DNA from: Hungatella sp. UBA5385
GTDB taxonomy: Bacteria > Bacillota > Clostridia > Lachnospirales > Lachnospiraceae
Assembly: GCA_002409995.1 (NCBI GenBank)
Contig: DHOR01000028.1
Span: forward strand, 86,513 to 150,512
DNA: 64,000 nt
Reading direction: 5' to 3'
Part shown: piece by piece, positions 26,929-34,608 of the stretch
Numbering within the stretch: the stretch's first letter is position 1
Layout of the letters: every line of letters starts with the position of its first letter
Notes under the pieces: model-generated
The model's database searches: none
Told to the model about the DNA's origin: nothing
Seen by the model: only the letters and a program-made list of their open reading frames with translations
Program-made: the position numbers and the translations under genes

Positions 26929-27800
26929 ATAATATGCAAATAAAAAGAAAAGGCAAACGGATATTACGAATTGTGGGTGCATGGCTTGTAGTTATGATTA
27001 TCATTTTTCCTATTTATTGGATCGGTCTGACCTCCATACGTCCAGTTGATGAGATATTAACATATCCGCCCCGTTTCTTTCCTGATGTGAAAACGGTTTC
27101 GCTGGATCACTATAAGACTGTTTTAAGCGGAAAGATCGGCAGTTCAACCAATCAATATGGACTTCCTACTTTTTTCATGAATAGTGTTATTCTTGCTATA
27201 ACCACAACTTTGATCACCATTTTTATCAGTTTGTTTGCTGCATATGGGCTGGTTCGTGTTTCATTTAAGGGAAGGAAGCTGATGTCTCATCTGATTTTAC
27301 TGTGCTATTTGATACCTGGAATTGCATTAATGATTCCTATGTTTTCCATGGCAGTAAGATTAAGATTGAACAACACATTAGGCGGAGTGGTTTTATTCCA
27401 AATAGCTATGAATCTTCCCCTTGGAATATGGTTTACAAAGGCATTTATTAAGGGAATACCTGAAAGTCTGGAGGAATCTGCCAGATTAGATGGCTGTAAC
27501 CGGCTACAGGTAATACTTCAGATTATTCTGCCACTGTCAATTCCTGCACTGGTAGTTGTTGGCTTTAATATGTTTCTGGCTTCATGGAATGACTATTTGC
27601 TACCATCGATTTTACTTGATCGGGAAAGACTAAAGCCATTGATGGTTGGGCTCTACATTTATTTCAACCAGAATATTGGAGTGGTATGGGGGGAAGTTAT
27701 GGCTTCAGCAGTGATCGCAATGGTACCGGTTTTCTTTGTGTTTTTTTACTTTCAAAAGTATATTGTAGGCGGGCTTTCCATGGGAGCAGTCAAGGGGTAA
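26925..27800 (+). CDS. Carbohydrate ABC transporter permease (MalG/UgpE type)
   Basis: 291 residues, six transmembrane segments. The EAA loop reads ESLEESARLDGCNRLQVILQIILPLSIPAL. The N-terminal segment and the IYWIGLTSIRPVDEI stretch are typical of MalG-type CUT1 subunits. ATG 26925 overlaps the previous stop (ATGA). It forms the channel together with the upstream permease, and the binding protein is encoded 24 bases downstream. Confidence 0.92.
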   Translation: MNNMQIKRKGKRILRIVGAWLVVMIIIFPIYWIGLTSIRPVDEILTYPPRFFPDVKTVSLDHYKTVLSGKIGSSTNQYGLPTFFMNSVILAITTTLITIFISLFAAYGLVRVSFKGRKLMSHLILLCYLIPGIALMIPMFSMAVRLRLNNTLGGVVLFQIAMNLPLGIWFTKAFIKGIPESLEESARLDGCNRLQVILQIILPLSIPALVVVGFNMFLASWNDYLLPSILLDRERLKPLMVGLYIYFNQNIGVVWGEVMASAVIAMVPVFFVFFYFQKYIVGGLSMGAVKG

Positions 27801-27824
27801 GTGCGCCAGAAGGGAGAAGTATAT

Positions 27825-29186
27825 ATGAATAAGAGAAGGTTTTTTATTATAGCAGCAATACTTGGAAGTATGATTTTATTTACAGGATGCAGTAAAGAGA
27901 GTGCTGTTTCGGATAAGGACTCTAACCAGGAATCCAATCAGGTGTCTAAAGTGGAAACATCAGAGAAGAAGATTTTGACACTGTGGGATGTGGTAGTACG
28001 TGATCCTCATCCAATCGCAAGAGATATGGTTATTTCCATGTATGAAAAAGAACATCCAGATGTTCAGATTGAAGTAACCACTCTGACTGGTGATATTAAC
28101 CAAAAGATACAGTCTGCAGCAGTGGGCGGAACTCTTCCGGATATTATTTTTGTATGGAGTCCAGGAGATGTGACTACATGGGGGCAGATGGGAATAACGA
28201 CGCCTGTAGATGATATTGTGGAGGAATATGGGAAAGACTGGTGGTTGTCACAGCGCCAGCTGGAACAATATCAGATTGAAGGAAAAACATGGGGAGTGCC
28301 ATTGGTGACATTTCCAACTACATTTTGGTATGATAAGGACGTTTTTATGGAAAATGATCTGGAAGTCCCCGAAACCTGGGACCAGTGGTATGAAACAGCA
28401 CTTGCATTGACAAAAGATACAGATGGAGATGGGAAAAAAGATCAGTATGGATTGGTTTTAGGAATTGCTGAAGGCTGGCCTTATAGCGATATAAGAGGGA
28501 GCAATGCTGATTACTGGTGGGATAAGGAGGGAAATCTGACAATTGGAGAAAAATGTATAGAGACTCTGGATTTCTTACGAAAAATGTTTGATGATACCTG
28601 CTATCCGGGTTCTGTATCATTCCAGAATGAAGGGCAGAGATTAGGATTTTTATCTGGGCAGGGAGCTACTATGGTAACCTCGATCTCATTTTTAAATACG
28701 ATTATAGAAGAAAAAGGATTGGAGTGGCTCCAGGAGGGGCATGTAGGAGTGGCTCCTATTCCCTCCAATGCTACTGCAGAAGAAGGTGCGGGTTCAGGTG
28801 CTTCTACACATGCAATTGGGATCATAGATGGTGATAATATTGATTTGGCAAAAGATTTTCTCCGTTACTGGTTAAGTGAAGAAGCTCTTACTACATACTT
28901 CAGCAATAATATTCCCGGTCATCTTCCACCATATTCTGTTGTATGGGACAATGATGAGTTTAAGGATGCCCATAAGGAATACTGGGATATTTATATTACG
29001 GGAAAAGACATTATTGCAACAACACAATGGTTTCCTTCTGCCGTTAAATGGGAGGCATTATTTAATGCAGATGGTGGAGATGGTAAATTTGTCATGGCGA
29101 ATGTAACTGTTGAACGTCAGGATTCAGAAACCATCGCGAATCAGTTGAAGAAAATAGCAGAAGAAGCAAAAGCGGAGATTGAATAA
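27825..29186 (+). CDS. Sugar-binding lipoprotein of the ABC transporter
   Basis: 453 residues, extracellular solute-binding protein family 1. The signal sequence ends in a lipobox FTGC (Cys22), followed by a Ser/Glu-rich linker and a two-lobed binding domain (TLWDVVVRDPHPIARDMVISMYEKEHPDVQIEV ...). It is tethered to the membrane and delivers a sugar ligand to the permeases. I use ATG 27825, eight bases after AGGGAG; the frame is open upstream to 27801 but that start has no site. Ligand unknown; the enolase-superfamily enzyme encoded next suggests an acid sugar or its glycoside. Confidence 0.9.
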   Translation: MNKRRFFIIAAILGSMILFTGCSKESAVSDKDSNQESNQVSKVETSEKKILTLWDVVVRDPHPIARDMVISMYEKEHPDVQIEVTTLTGDINQKIQSAAVGGTLPDIIFVWSPGDVTTWGQMGITTPVDDIVEEYGKDWWLSQRQLEQYQIEGKTWGVPLVTFPTTFWYDKDVFMENDLEVPETWDQWYETALALTKDTDGDGKKDQYGLVLGIAEGWPYSDIRGSNADYWWDKEGNLTIGEKCIETLDFLRKMFDDTCYPGSVSFQNEGQRLGFLSGQGATMVTSISFLNTIIEEKGLEWLQEGHVGVAPIPSNATAEEGAGSGASTHAIGIIDGDNIDLAKDFLRYWLSEEALTTYFSNNIPGHLPPYSVVWDNDEFKDAHKEYWDIYITGKDIIATTQWFPSAVKWEALFNADGGDGKFVMANVTVERQDSETIANQLKKIAEEAKAEIE

Positions 29187-29206
29187 GAAGACGGAGGATT
29201 CACTTC

Positions 29207-30355
29207 ATGAATCAGTATGAGGGGCACAGAAGGACCTTAGAAGAACAGGTGATTACAGAAATAGAATATTTTTTTCCAAGAGCAATATATCCCAGACTGC
29301 ATGGTAAGAATGCTATCCGTGGATACCATGGTTATGGAGGGATTGTGGAAGTTGTAAAAATCAGTACAAACCAGGGGAGTACGGGTTGGGCTAGTCTTTG
29401 CAGAGAATACGTAGAGGCGAAAAAGGAAGAAAAGAATTTATTAGGAAAGAAATTGCTGGATGTTTTTGATCCTGAAACAGGCATACTCGATGATGCATTG
29501 GTTGCGTTTGATATTGCACTTCATGATCTGGCTGGAAAGATTCTGGGGATTCCGGTAAGCCATTTAATAAATCCCAATGCTGTTCAATATGTCAGGGTTT
29601 ATGATGGCGCTATTTATATGAATGATATTATTTCTGAAGATAAATATTCTGGAATAGAGCAGATTTTAGAAGATTGCAGACACGATTATGTATTAGGGTA
29701 TCGTGATATGAAAGTTAAAATAGGAAGAGGCCATCAGTGGATGGAACATGATGCAGGTATGAGGCGGGATATAGAAGTGGTGAGGGCTATACATGGAGCT
29801 TTGCCCGATGTGAGGCTGATGGTTGATGCAAATGATGGCTATACTCTGGAAGACTGCTTTACATTTCTTAAGGGGATAGAAGGAATTCCTGTATACTGGT
29901 TTGAAGAACCTTTTAGAGAAAAAATTAGCGACAATAAAAGGCTTAGAGAATTTATGAAGATTCATTCTCCAATCACATTGCTTGCAGATGGGGAATCAAT
30001 GACGGATATTCCATTATTGTTTGATCTTGCAGAGAATCATTTGCTGGATATCTGGATGCCTGATGTATGTGAATATGGATTTACAGCATGGAGAAAACTG
30101 CTTAAGGAGCTAAAGGAACATGGTTATCTGGCTTCTCCCCATGCATGGGGGCAGATGTTGAAAACCCATTACTGTTCCCATTTAGCAGCGGCTTATCCTG
30201 AAAATATTCCAATTATAGAGGGGGTATTAGGAATTACAGAAGGGGTAAGATGTGATGGCTATAAGTTTGACAAAGGAATTATGAAAATCCCATTGGAACC
30301 AGGGTTTGGAATGGAGCTATATTGGGCACCGACAATAGAAGGAGGTCGGTTATAA
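29207..30355 (+). CDS. Enolase-superfamily enzyme (mandelate racemase / acid-sugar dehydratase type)
   Basis: 382 residues. The capping domain is followed by a TIM barrel with the superfamily residues: MKVKIGRG (catalytic KxK on strand 2), VDAND, WFEEPF and ADGES as metal-binding region, and SPHAWG late in the barrel. These suit abstraction of a proton next to a carboxylate, as in acid-sugar dehydratases or racemases. The exact substrate (galactarate, gluconate, tartrate or other) is not decided. It is the last gene of the LacI-controlled operon and probably acts on the imported compound or its oxidation product. Confidence 0.85.
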   Translation: MNQYEGHRRTLEEQVITEIEYFFPRAIYPRLHGKNAIRGYHGYGGIVEVVKISTNQGSTGWASLCREYVEAKKEEKNLLGKKLLDVFDPETGILDDALVAFDIALHDLAGKILGIPVSHLINPNAVQYVRVYDGAIYMNDIISEDKYSGIEQILEDCRHDYVLGYRDMKVKIGRGHQWMEHDAGMRRDIEVVRAIHGALPDVRLMVDANDGYTLEDCFTFLKGIEGIPVYWFEEPFREKISDNKRLREFMKIHSPITLLADGESMTDIPLLFDLAENHLLDIWMPDVCEYGFTAWRKLLKELKEHGYLASPHAWGQMLKTHYCSHLAAAYPENIPIIEGVLGITEGVRCDGYKFDKGIMKIPLEPGFGMELYWAPTIEGGRL

Positions 30356-30367
30356 GATAGTATAACA

Positions 30368-30406
30368 ACAGGAGCCTTATCTCCAATTAGATAAGGCTCC
30401 TGTTTA
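30368..30406. terminator. Bidirectional terminator, perfect 15-bp stem
   Basis: ACAGGAGCCTTATCT pairs perfectly with AGATAAGGCTCCTGT across a six-base loop, between the convergent enolase-family and lyase genes. A TTT tail follows on the plus strand. Confidence 0.85.
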
Positions 30407-30411
30407 GTAAC

Positions 30412-31527
30412 TTACATCCAAAGAACCGGCAGCCTTACCGCCACATTCCTCCGCGCCTCCTCATCCTCTGATTCCAGAGGAAGAGACTCATAGAAGTCCA
30501 GCAACGGCTTCATTCCCAGCACACAGCCTGCAAAAACCATAAAAGAATTACGGGCTGGAAATGCATCATAATGCATCACATCTTTTGGATAGGGCCAGGA
30601 GGATTTATCCAGAATATAGGGAGTGATAAATTCAATAGCCTTTTTAATTCCTCTGCCATCCTTAGTGGTATACTCCCACAAATTATCCTCAGGCTTAGAC
30701 AGCAGCTGGCACAGAGAAACCATATTATCCACAACAAAAATAGAGTAATTATAAGGCTTTGTACGCCCTAATTCTCTTGGGAAAGAGCCGTCCTCTGCCA
30801 TCTGTTTCATCAATACATGTTTGTAGTGCTCTCTGCAAAAATCTGCAATTCTCTCATTATCTGTAAATAGCGCAAAAGCAGCAGCCTGCACAAAAAAGCA
30901 CACACTATGATTGTTGGTAGTATTCATTTCTGCAATGCCGTTTTCATCGGTCAGCATCCAGCCTAAATACCGGGCAAACCATTTCTTAAGACCTTTATAA
31001 ATGTCCTCAGTCATAGCATTGGAGGTGGTAAGAACTTCAATGGCAAATGGCACATCTACAAGATGAAGTGTATCAATAATACCGATTCCCCGACCTTCGC
31101 AAATGCCTGGCAGTGCCTGGGCATATGACAGGTGAGGATTCATTTTTGTATCCTCATCAAGGAAAAATTCCTTCAGCATTCTTGTGGCAAAATCAGCATA
31201 CTTTTCCTCCTTAGTCAGCTTGTAGGCATAGGAGAGATACACTACATTTGTCCGCATTTTACGCAGCATCATCCTGTGCCCGTTAAAATTACCCGGATTG
31301 GTTTCTCCATCTCTGTGTATGTAGGGAAGGCCGTCCGGTGTATCAGGGTTGGGCCACCAGTAATCACCGTTGGAGTAATAATCATGGATACCGCCGGCAC
31401 TCCGCTCTGATACCATGTCTGTAATGTGGGGAATCGGCTCTGTAAGCGCAGCTTCTGCCTTTGAGATCACCCACTCCTGATGTTTAAAATCAGGTGCAAT
31501 CTTATAATTTCTTTGGTATTTTAACAT
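30412..31527 (-). CDS. Alginate lyase-domain polysaccharide lyase (probable uronate-specific)
   Basis: 371 residues without a signal peptide, so cytoplasmic. The N-terminal GIHDYYSNGDYWWPNPDTPDG and the central MNTTNNHSVCFFVQAAAF stretch are characteristic of the alginate_lyase domain (PF05426), an alpha-toroid that beta-eliminates uronic-acid polymers. The His in TTNNHS and Tyr residues nearby are the likely catalytic set. Substrates in the family include alginate and glucuronan, so specificity is open. ATG 31527 is used (GGGGTG nine bases upstream); a TTG at 31539 is an alternative. The same region encodes a heparinase-like lyase and a UxuA-like dehydratase, supporting a uronide pathway. 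Confidence 0.8.
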   Translation of the reverse strand: MLKYQRNYKIAPDFKHQEWVISKAEAALTEPIPHITDMVSERSAGGIHDYYSNGDYWWPNPDTPDGLPYIHRDGETNPGNFNGHRMMLRKMRTNVVYLSYAYKLTKEEKYADFATRMLKEFFLDEDTKMNPHLSYAQALPGICEGRGIGIIDTLHLVDVPFAIEVLTTSNAMTEDIYKGLKKWFARYLGWMLTDENGIAEMNTTNNHSVCFFVQAAAFALFTDNERIADFCREHYKHVLMKQMAEDGSFPRELGRTKPYNYSIFVVDNMVSLCQLLSKPEDNLWEYTTKDGRGIKKAIEFITPYILDKSSWPYPKDVMHYDAFPARNSFMVFAGCVLGMKPLLDFYESLPLESEDEEARRNVAVRLPVLWM

Positions 31528-31674
31528 TAATTTCAACACCCCTTTTTCAAATATTTTAATTCCCGGAAATTGTTGAGACTAATAATACTATATAATTTTC
31601 AGAAATTCAATGATAATATTTGAAATAATCAAAAATTACCTGACACTTCTTATGATTATGGTGTGTTAAAAAAA

Positions 31675-32580
31675 TCACGATTTAAATAGAGGATGATGTT
31701 CAACCAAATTGATAAAATGCTGTTCCTCCTCTGTAAATCCCAAAGTACCAGAACAGATCAGACCATTGAATCTGGTAAGCTTTGGCTCAATAGAAAACCA
31801 GGTGATATCAAGTGCGGGGTCAATAATGGATTCAGGAATAAAGGCAACTCCGATATTATGGGTTACCATATTCCGGACAGTGGTCATGTTGCTGACTTCG
31901 CAGATAACATTGGGTTTAAAATCATTGGCTGCAAAGGTATTGTTCATCAGCGGACGAAAGCTGGAATTGGATTTGGTCAGAATAAACTGCTCTTTTCCAA
32001 AGTGTTGAATCAGCTGAGGAAAGGTTAGTCTGGCAGGTATGTCTTTATGAGCCTTCATAAATGGATTTTGATTGGAAACTGCAAAAAAGATTTCCTCCAT
32101 CCGCAGAATCTTACGGTAACCAGGCAGGTTGTCCAGAGAATCTGTGGAAATCACTGCAATATCTATAGCCCCATCTGTAATTAATTTCTTTAAAATCTTA
32201 TGATTCTCATCAAACATCTCGATGGTAGTATCAGGATATTTCAAATGGAACTGTGCAGTGATGGAGGTTACCAGCATGTTGCTCCATATGGAATTCACAC
32301 CTACCCGTATGTGAGTGGATGGAGTGGTGCCGCTGATTTTGCTTGTCATTTCCTCCTCCAGCTTTAATATCTGCTGTGCATAATCATGATAAATAAGCCC
32401 TGCAGGAGTCAAAGTCAGATTGCCTTTCTGACGCAGAAACAGCAGAGTTCCCATCTCCTGTTCCAGCCGGCTTAAGTACTGGCTGAGAGAGGACTGGGAG
32501 ACAAAGAGGGTTTCAGCAGCTTTGTTCATATTCTTTTGTTTGGCAATTTCCAGAAAATATAACAGGTGTTTTGTATTCAT
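31675..32580 (-). CDS. LysR-family transcriptional regulator (uronide locus)
   Basis: 301 residues. The N-terminal winged HTH (KQKNMNKAAETLFVSQSSLSQYLSRLEQEMGTLLFLRQKGNLTLTPAG) is followed by a two-lobed effector domain. It is transcribed divergently from the oligopeptide-type ABC operon and in the same direction as the lyase gene 147 bases downstream. LysR proteins usually control the divergent neighbour. The ATTGTGCACAAT palindrome at 32699-32710 falls about 65 bases before the predicted start of that operon, as expected for its recognition site. AAGGG precedes the ATG. The effector is unknown, possibly a uronate. Confidence 0.9.
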   Translation of the reverse strand: MNTKHLLYFLEIAKQKNMNKAAETLFVSQSSLSQYLSRLEQEMGTLLFLRQKGNLTLTPAGLIYHDYAQQILKLEEEMTSKISGTTPSTHIRVGVNSIWSNMLVTSITAQFHLKYPDTTIEMFDENHKILKKLITDGAIDIAVISTDSLDNLPGYRKILRMEEIFFAVSNQNPFMKAHKDIPARLTFPQLIQHFGKEQFILTKSNSSFRPLMNNTFAANDFKPNVICEVSNMTTVRNMVTHNIGVAFIPESIIDPALDITWFSIEPKLTRFNGLICSGTLGFTEEEQHFINLVEHHPLFKS

Positions 32581-32632
32581 AAGTCAATTTTCCCTTTTAT
32601 AAGATTTAACAATGTTGGTCCATAAGATAATG

Positions 32633-32647
32633 TGATGATAATCATCA
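32633..32647. promoter_or_regulatory. Perfect 7-1-7 palindrome upstream of the lysR gene
   Basis: TGATGAT-A-ATCATCA is a perfect 7-1-7 dyad. It resembles the 7-1-7 layout of a Fur box (TGATAAT-N-ATTATCA) at 13 of 15 positions, but it could equally be an autoregulatory LysR site. It overlaps a weak minus-strand -35 candidate. Confidence 0.4.
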
Positions 32648-32698
32648 ATTTTAAATATTTGTGCAGTATTACTTTGTATGGTATGTTTATCAATAAGA

Positions 32699-32710
32699 AT
32701 TGTGCACAAT
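32699..32710. promoter_or_regulatory. Candidate LysR binding site
   Basis: ATTGTGCACAAT is a perfect palindrome with the T-N11-A style spacing, roughly -71 to -60 relative to a start near 32770 for the divergent operon. Confidence 0.55.
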
Positions 32711-32734
32711 GCAAATATGAAGTTTGTTTGTGTA

Positions 32735-32763
32735 TGGAGAAAAATAATTTGACTCATTATAAC
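32735..32763 (+). promoter_or_regulatory. Candidate promoter of the oligopeptide-type ABC operon
   Basis: TGGAGA (32735-32740), 17-base spacer, TATAAC (32758-32763). The poor -35 fits a promoter needing an activator. The ATG at 32786 follows AAGGAGA. Confidence 0.5.
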
Positions 32764-32785
32764 ATACAAAAAGGAGAAGAACAAT

Positions 32786-33730
32786 ATGGGGTCTTATGTG
32801 TTAAAAAGAACAGGTCAGATGGTAGCTATACTTCTTATGATCTCTGTTTTTATCTTTATGCTGGTGTCCATGATACCTGGTGATCCGGTTTATGCAATGC
32901 TGGGAGAAGAGGTTTCCCCAGAAGAATATCAGAGAGTTTATCTGGAGCTTGGGCTGGACAAACCGGTGATTGTCCGCTACGTTACCTGGCTGGGCAATGC
33001 ACTGCAGGGTGACTTTGGACAGTCCACACAGTTTCACAAAGGAACCATTGAAGTATTAAGTGAAAGAATTCCCATCACATTGTTTTTATCGTTTTCAGCA
33101 TTTTTAATCAGCATTCCTCTTGGGATTTTCTTCGGGGTGATCAGTGCTGTATACAGAGGGAAGAGGACAGATACAGTAGTGACATTTCTGGCTAATATCA
33201 CCGCCTGCCTTCCCCAGTTCTGGATCGGTCTTCTGGTGATGTATGTATTTGCCATGAAGCTGGGCTGGCTGCCTTCTTATGGATTTACGTGGCCCTGGGA
33301 TGATTTTTCAACTAGCATCAGACAGCTGATTATGCCCCTGTTCTGTCTCTCTCTTGGCGGTGTTGCAAGTATAACAAGGCAGACCAGATCCAGTATGCTG
33401 GAGGTAATCAGGCAGGATTATGTAAGAACAGCAAGGTCCAAAGGGCTGACAGAGAAGAAGGTTATATTTATACACGCACTGAAAAATGGTCTGATTCCTG
33501 TTATTACGATTCTCGGCATGAGACTTGGCACAATGCTGGGAGGCTCCATGTTTGTAGAATCCGTATTCTCTATTCCCGGCATGGGTTCCCTGTTTGTAAA
33601 GGCAATTACCTCAAGAGATATTCCCGTAGTACAGGCATGTGTACTTGTAACAGCGCTGGTTGCCTGTGTCATCAACTTAATTACAGATATTCTCTATGCA
33701 GTAGTTGACCCGAGAATCCGTTTTGAGTAA
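32786..33730 (+). CDS. Oligopeptide/dipeptide-family ABC permease (DppB-like)
   Basis: 314 residues with six transmembrane segments and the DppB signature regions: VSMIPGDPVYAMLGEEVSPEEY at the N-terminus and the coupling loop DYVRTARSKGLTEKKVIFIHALKNGLIPVI. It pairs with the next permease. The family imports peptides, opines, nickel and, in several bacteria and archaea, oligosaccharides. In this locus the neighbours are uronide enzymes, so an oligouronide cargo is plausible (inference). Confidence 0.93.
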   Translation: MGSYVLKRTGQMVAILLMISVFIFMLVSMIPGDPVYAMLGEEVSPEEYQRVYLELGLDKPVIVRYVTWLGNALQGDFGQSTQFHKGTIEVLSERIPITLFLSFSAFLISIPLGIFFGVISAVYRGKRTDTVVTFLANITACLPQFWIGLLVMYVFAMKLGWLPSYGFTWPWDDFSTSIRQLIMPLFCLSLGGVASITRQTRSSMLEVIRQDYVRTARSKGLTEKKVIFIHALKNGLIPVITILGMRLGTMLGGSMFVESVFSIPGMGSLFVKAITSRDIPVVQACVLVTALVACVINLITDILYAVVDPRIRFE

Positions 33731-33742
33731 GTGGAGGAAAAA

Positions 33743-34597
33743 ATGGAAAGAAACAATAAACTGAAGAAATTTGTCCGAACATTATTTAGCAGAAAAATTG
33801 TAATAGGAGCCTTTGTGGTAGTTGTAGTTTTTATACTTGTGGCAATCCTTGCTCCTCTTTTAGCACCCTATGATCCCAATTATGCAGATTTTGCAGCTTA
33901 TCTTTCTCAGCCTACAAAAGCCCACTGGCTTGGAACTGATGCCTATGGCCGTGATGTGTTAAGCAGAATTATCTATGGAACCAGAGTCAGCCTGATTATC
34001 GGTGTACTGGCTGTCTGCATTGCCTGTATTATAGGCACCTTTTTTGGAATGATTGCCGGATATTTTGGAGGGATTGTAGATGATATTATCAACCGAATGA
34101 CAGAGGCAATCAGAGCAATTCCCCAGGTGGTTCTGGCTATGGCTCTTACAGCAGTATTCGGAAGCGGTATCCGCAATCTTGCCATCATTCTGGGAATCTC
34201 CTCTATGGCAGGTTATGTGAGAATGATGAGAGGGCAGGTTCTGTCCATCAAACAGGCAGACTACATAATGGCAGGAAAGCTTCAGGGCAATAGAAACTTC
34301 CAGCTGATGTTTAAACATATTCTTCCTAACAGTATTTCACCCATTATCGTTATGATGACCCAACAGGTTGGAGCCACTATTCTCTCAGAGGCAGGGCTTA
34401 GCTTCTTAGGTCTGGGAATCAGCGCTCCTACGGCTTCCTGGGGAAGCATGGTCAGTGAAGGCAGGCTTTTCCTGCTGCAGAATCCGGTATTTGCACTGAC
34501 TCCCGGCATCTGTGTAGCTGTTCTGGTAATCAGCTTAAATATGCTGGGTGATGGAGTGAGAGATGCACTGGACCCAAGGCTGCGGGGAGAGATATAG
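33743..34597 (+). CDS. Oligopeptide/dipeptide-family ABC permease (DppC-like)
   Basis: 284 residues with the N-terminal OppC segment (LAPYDPNYADFAAYLSQPTKAHWLGTDAYGRDVLSRIIYGTRVS), a family hallmark, and the coupling loop YIMAGKLQGNRNFQLMFKHILPNSISPII. Six transmembrane helices. ATG 33743 follows GGAGG by five bases; a GTG at 33731 would lie upstream of that site and is rejected. It forms the channel with the DppB-like subunit encoded 12 bases upstream. Confidence 0.93.
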   Translation: MERNNKLKKFVRTLFSRKIVIGAFVVVVVFILVAILAPLLAPYDPNYADFAAYLSQPTKAHWLGTDAYGRDVLSRIIYGTRVSLIIGVLAVCIACIIGTFFGMIAGYFGGIVDDIINRMTEAIRAIPQVVLAMALTAVFGSGIRNLAIILGISSMAGYVRMMRGQVLSIKQADYIMAGKLQGNRNFQLMFKHILPNSISPIIVMMTQQVGATILSEAGLSFLGLGISAPTASWGSMVSEGRLFLLQNPVFALTPGICVAVLVISLNMLGDGVRDALDPRLRGEI

Positions 34598-34608
34598 GAG
34601 GAGATAAC

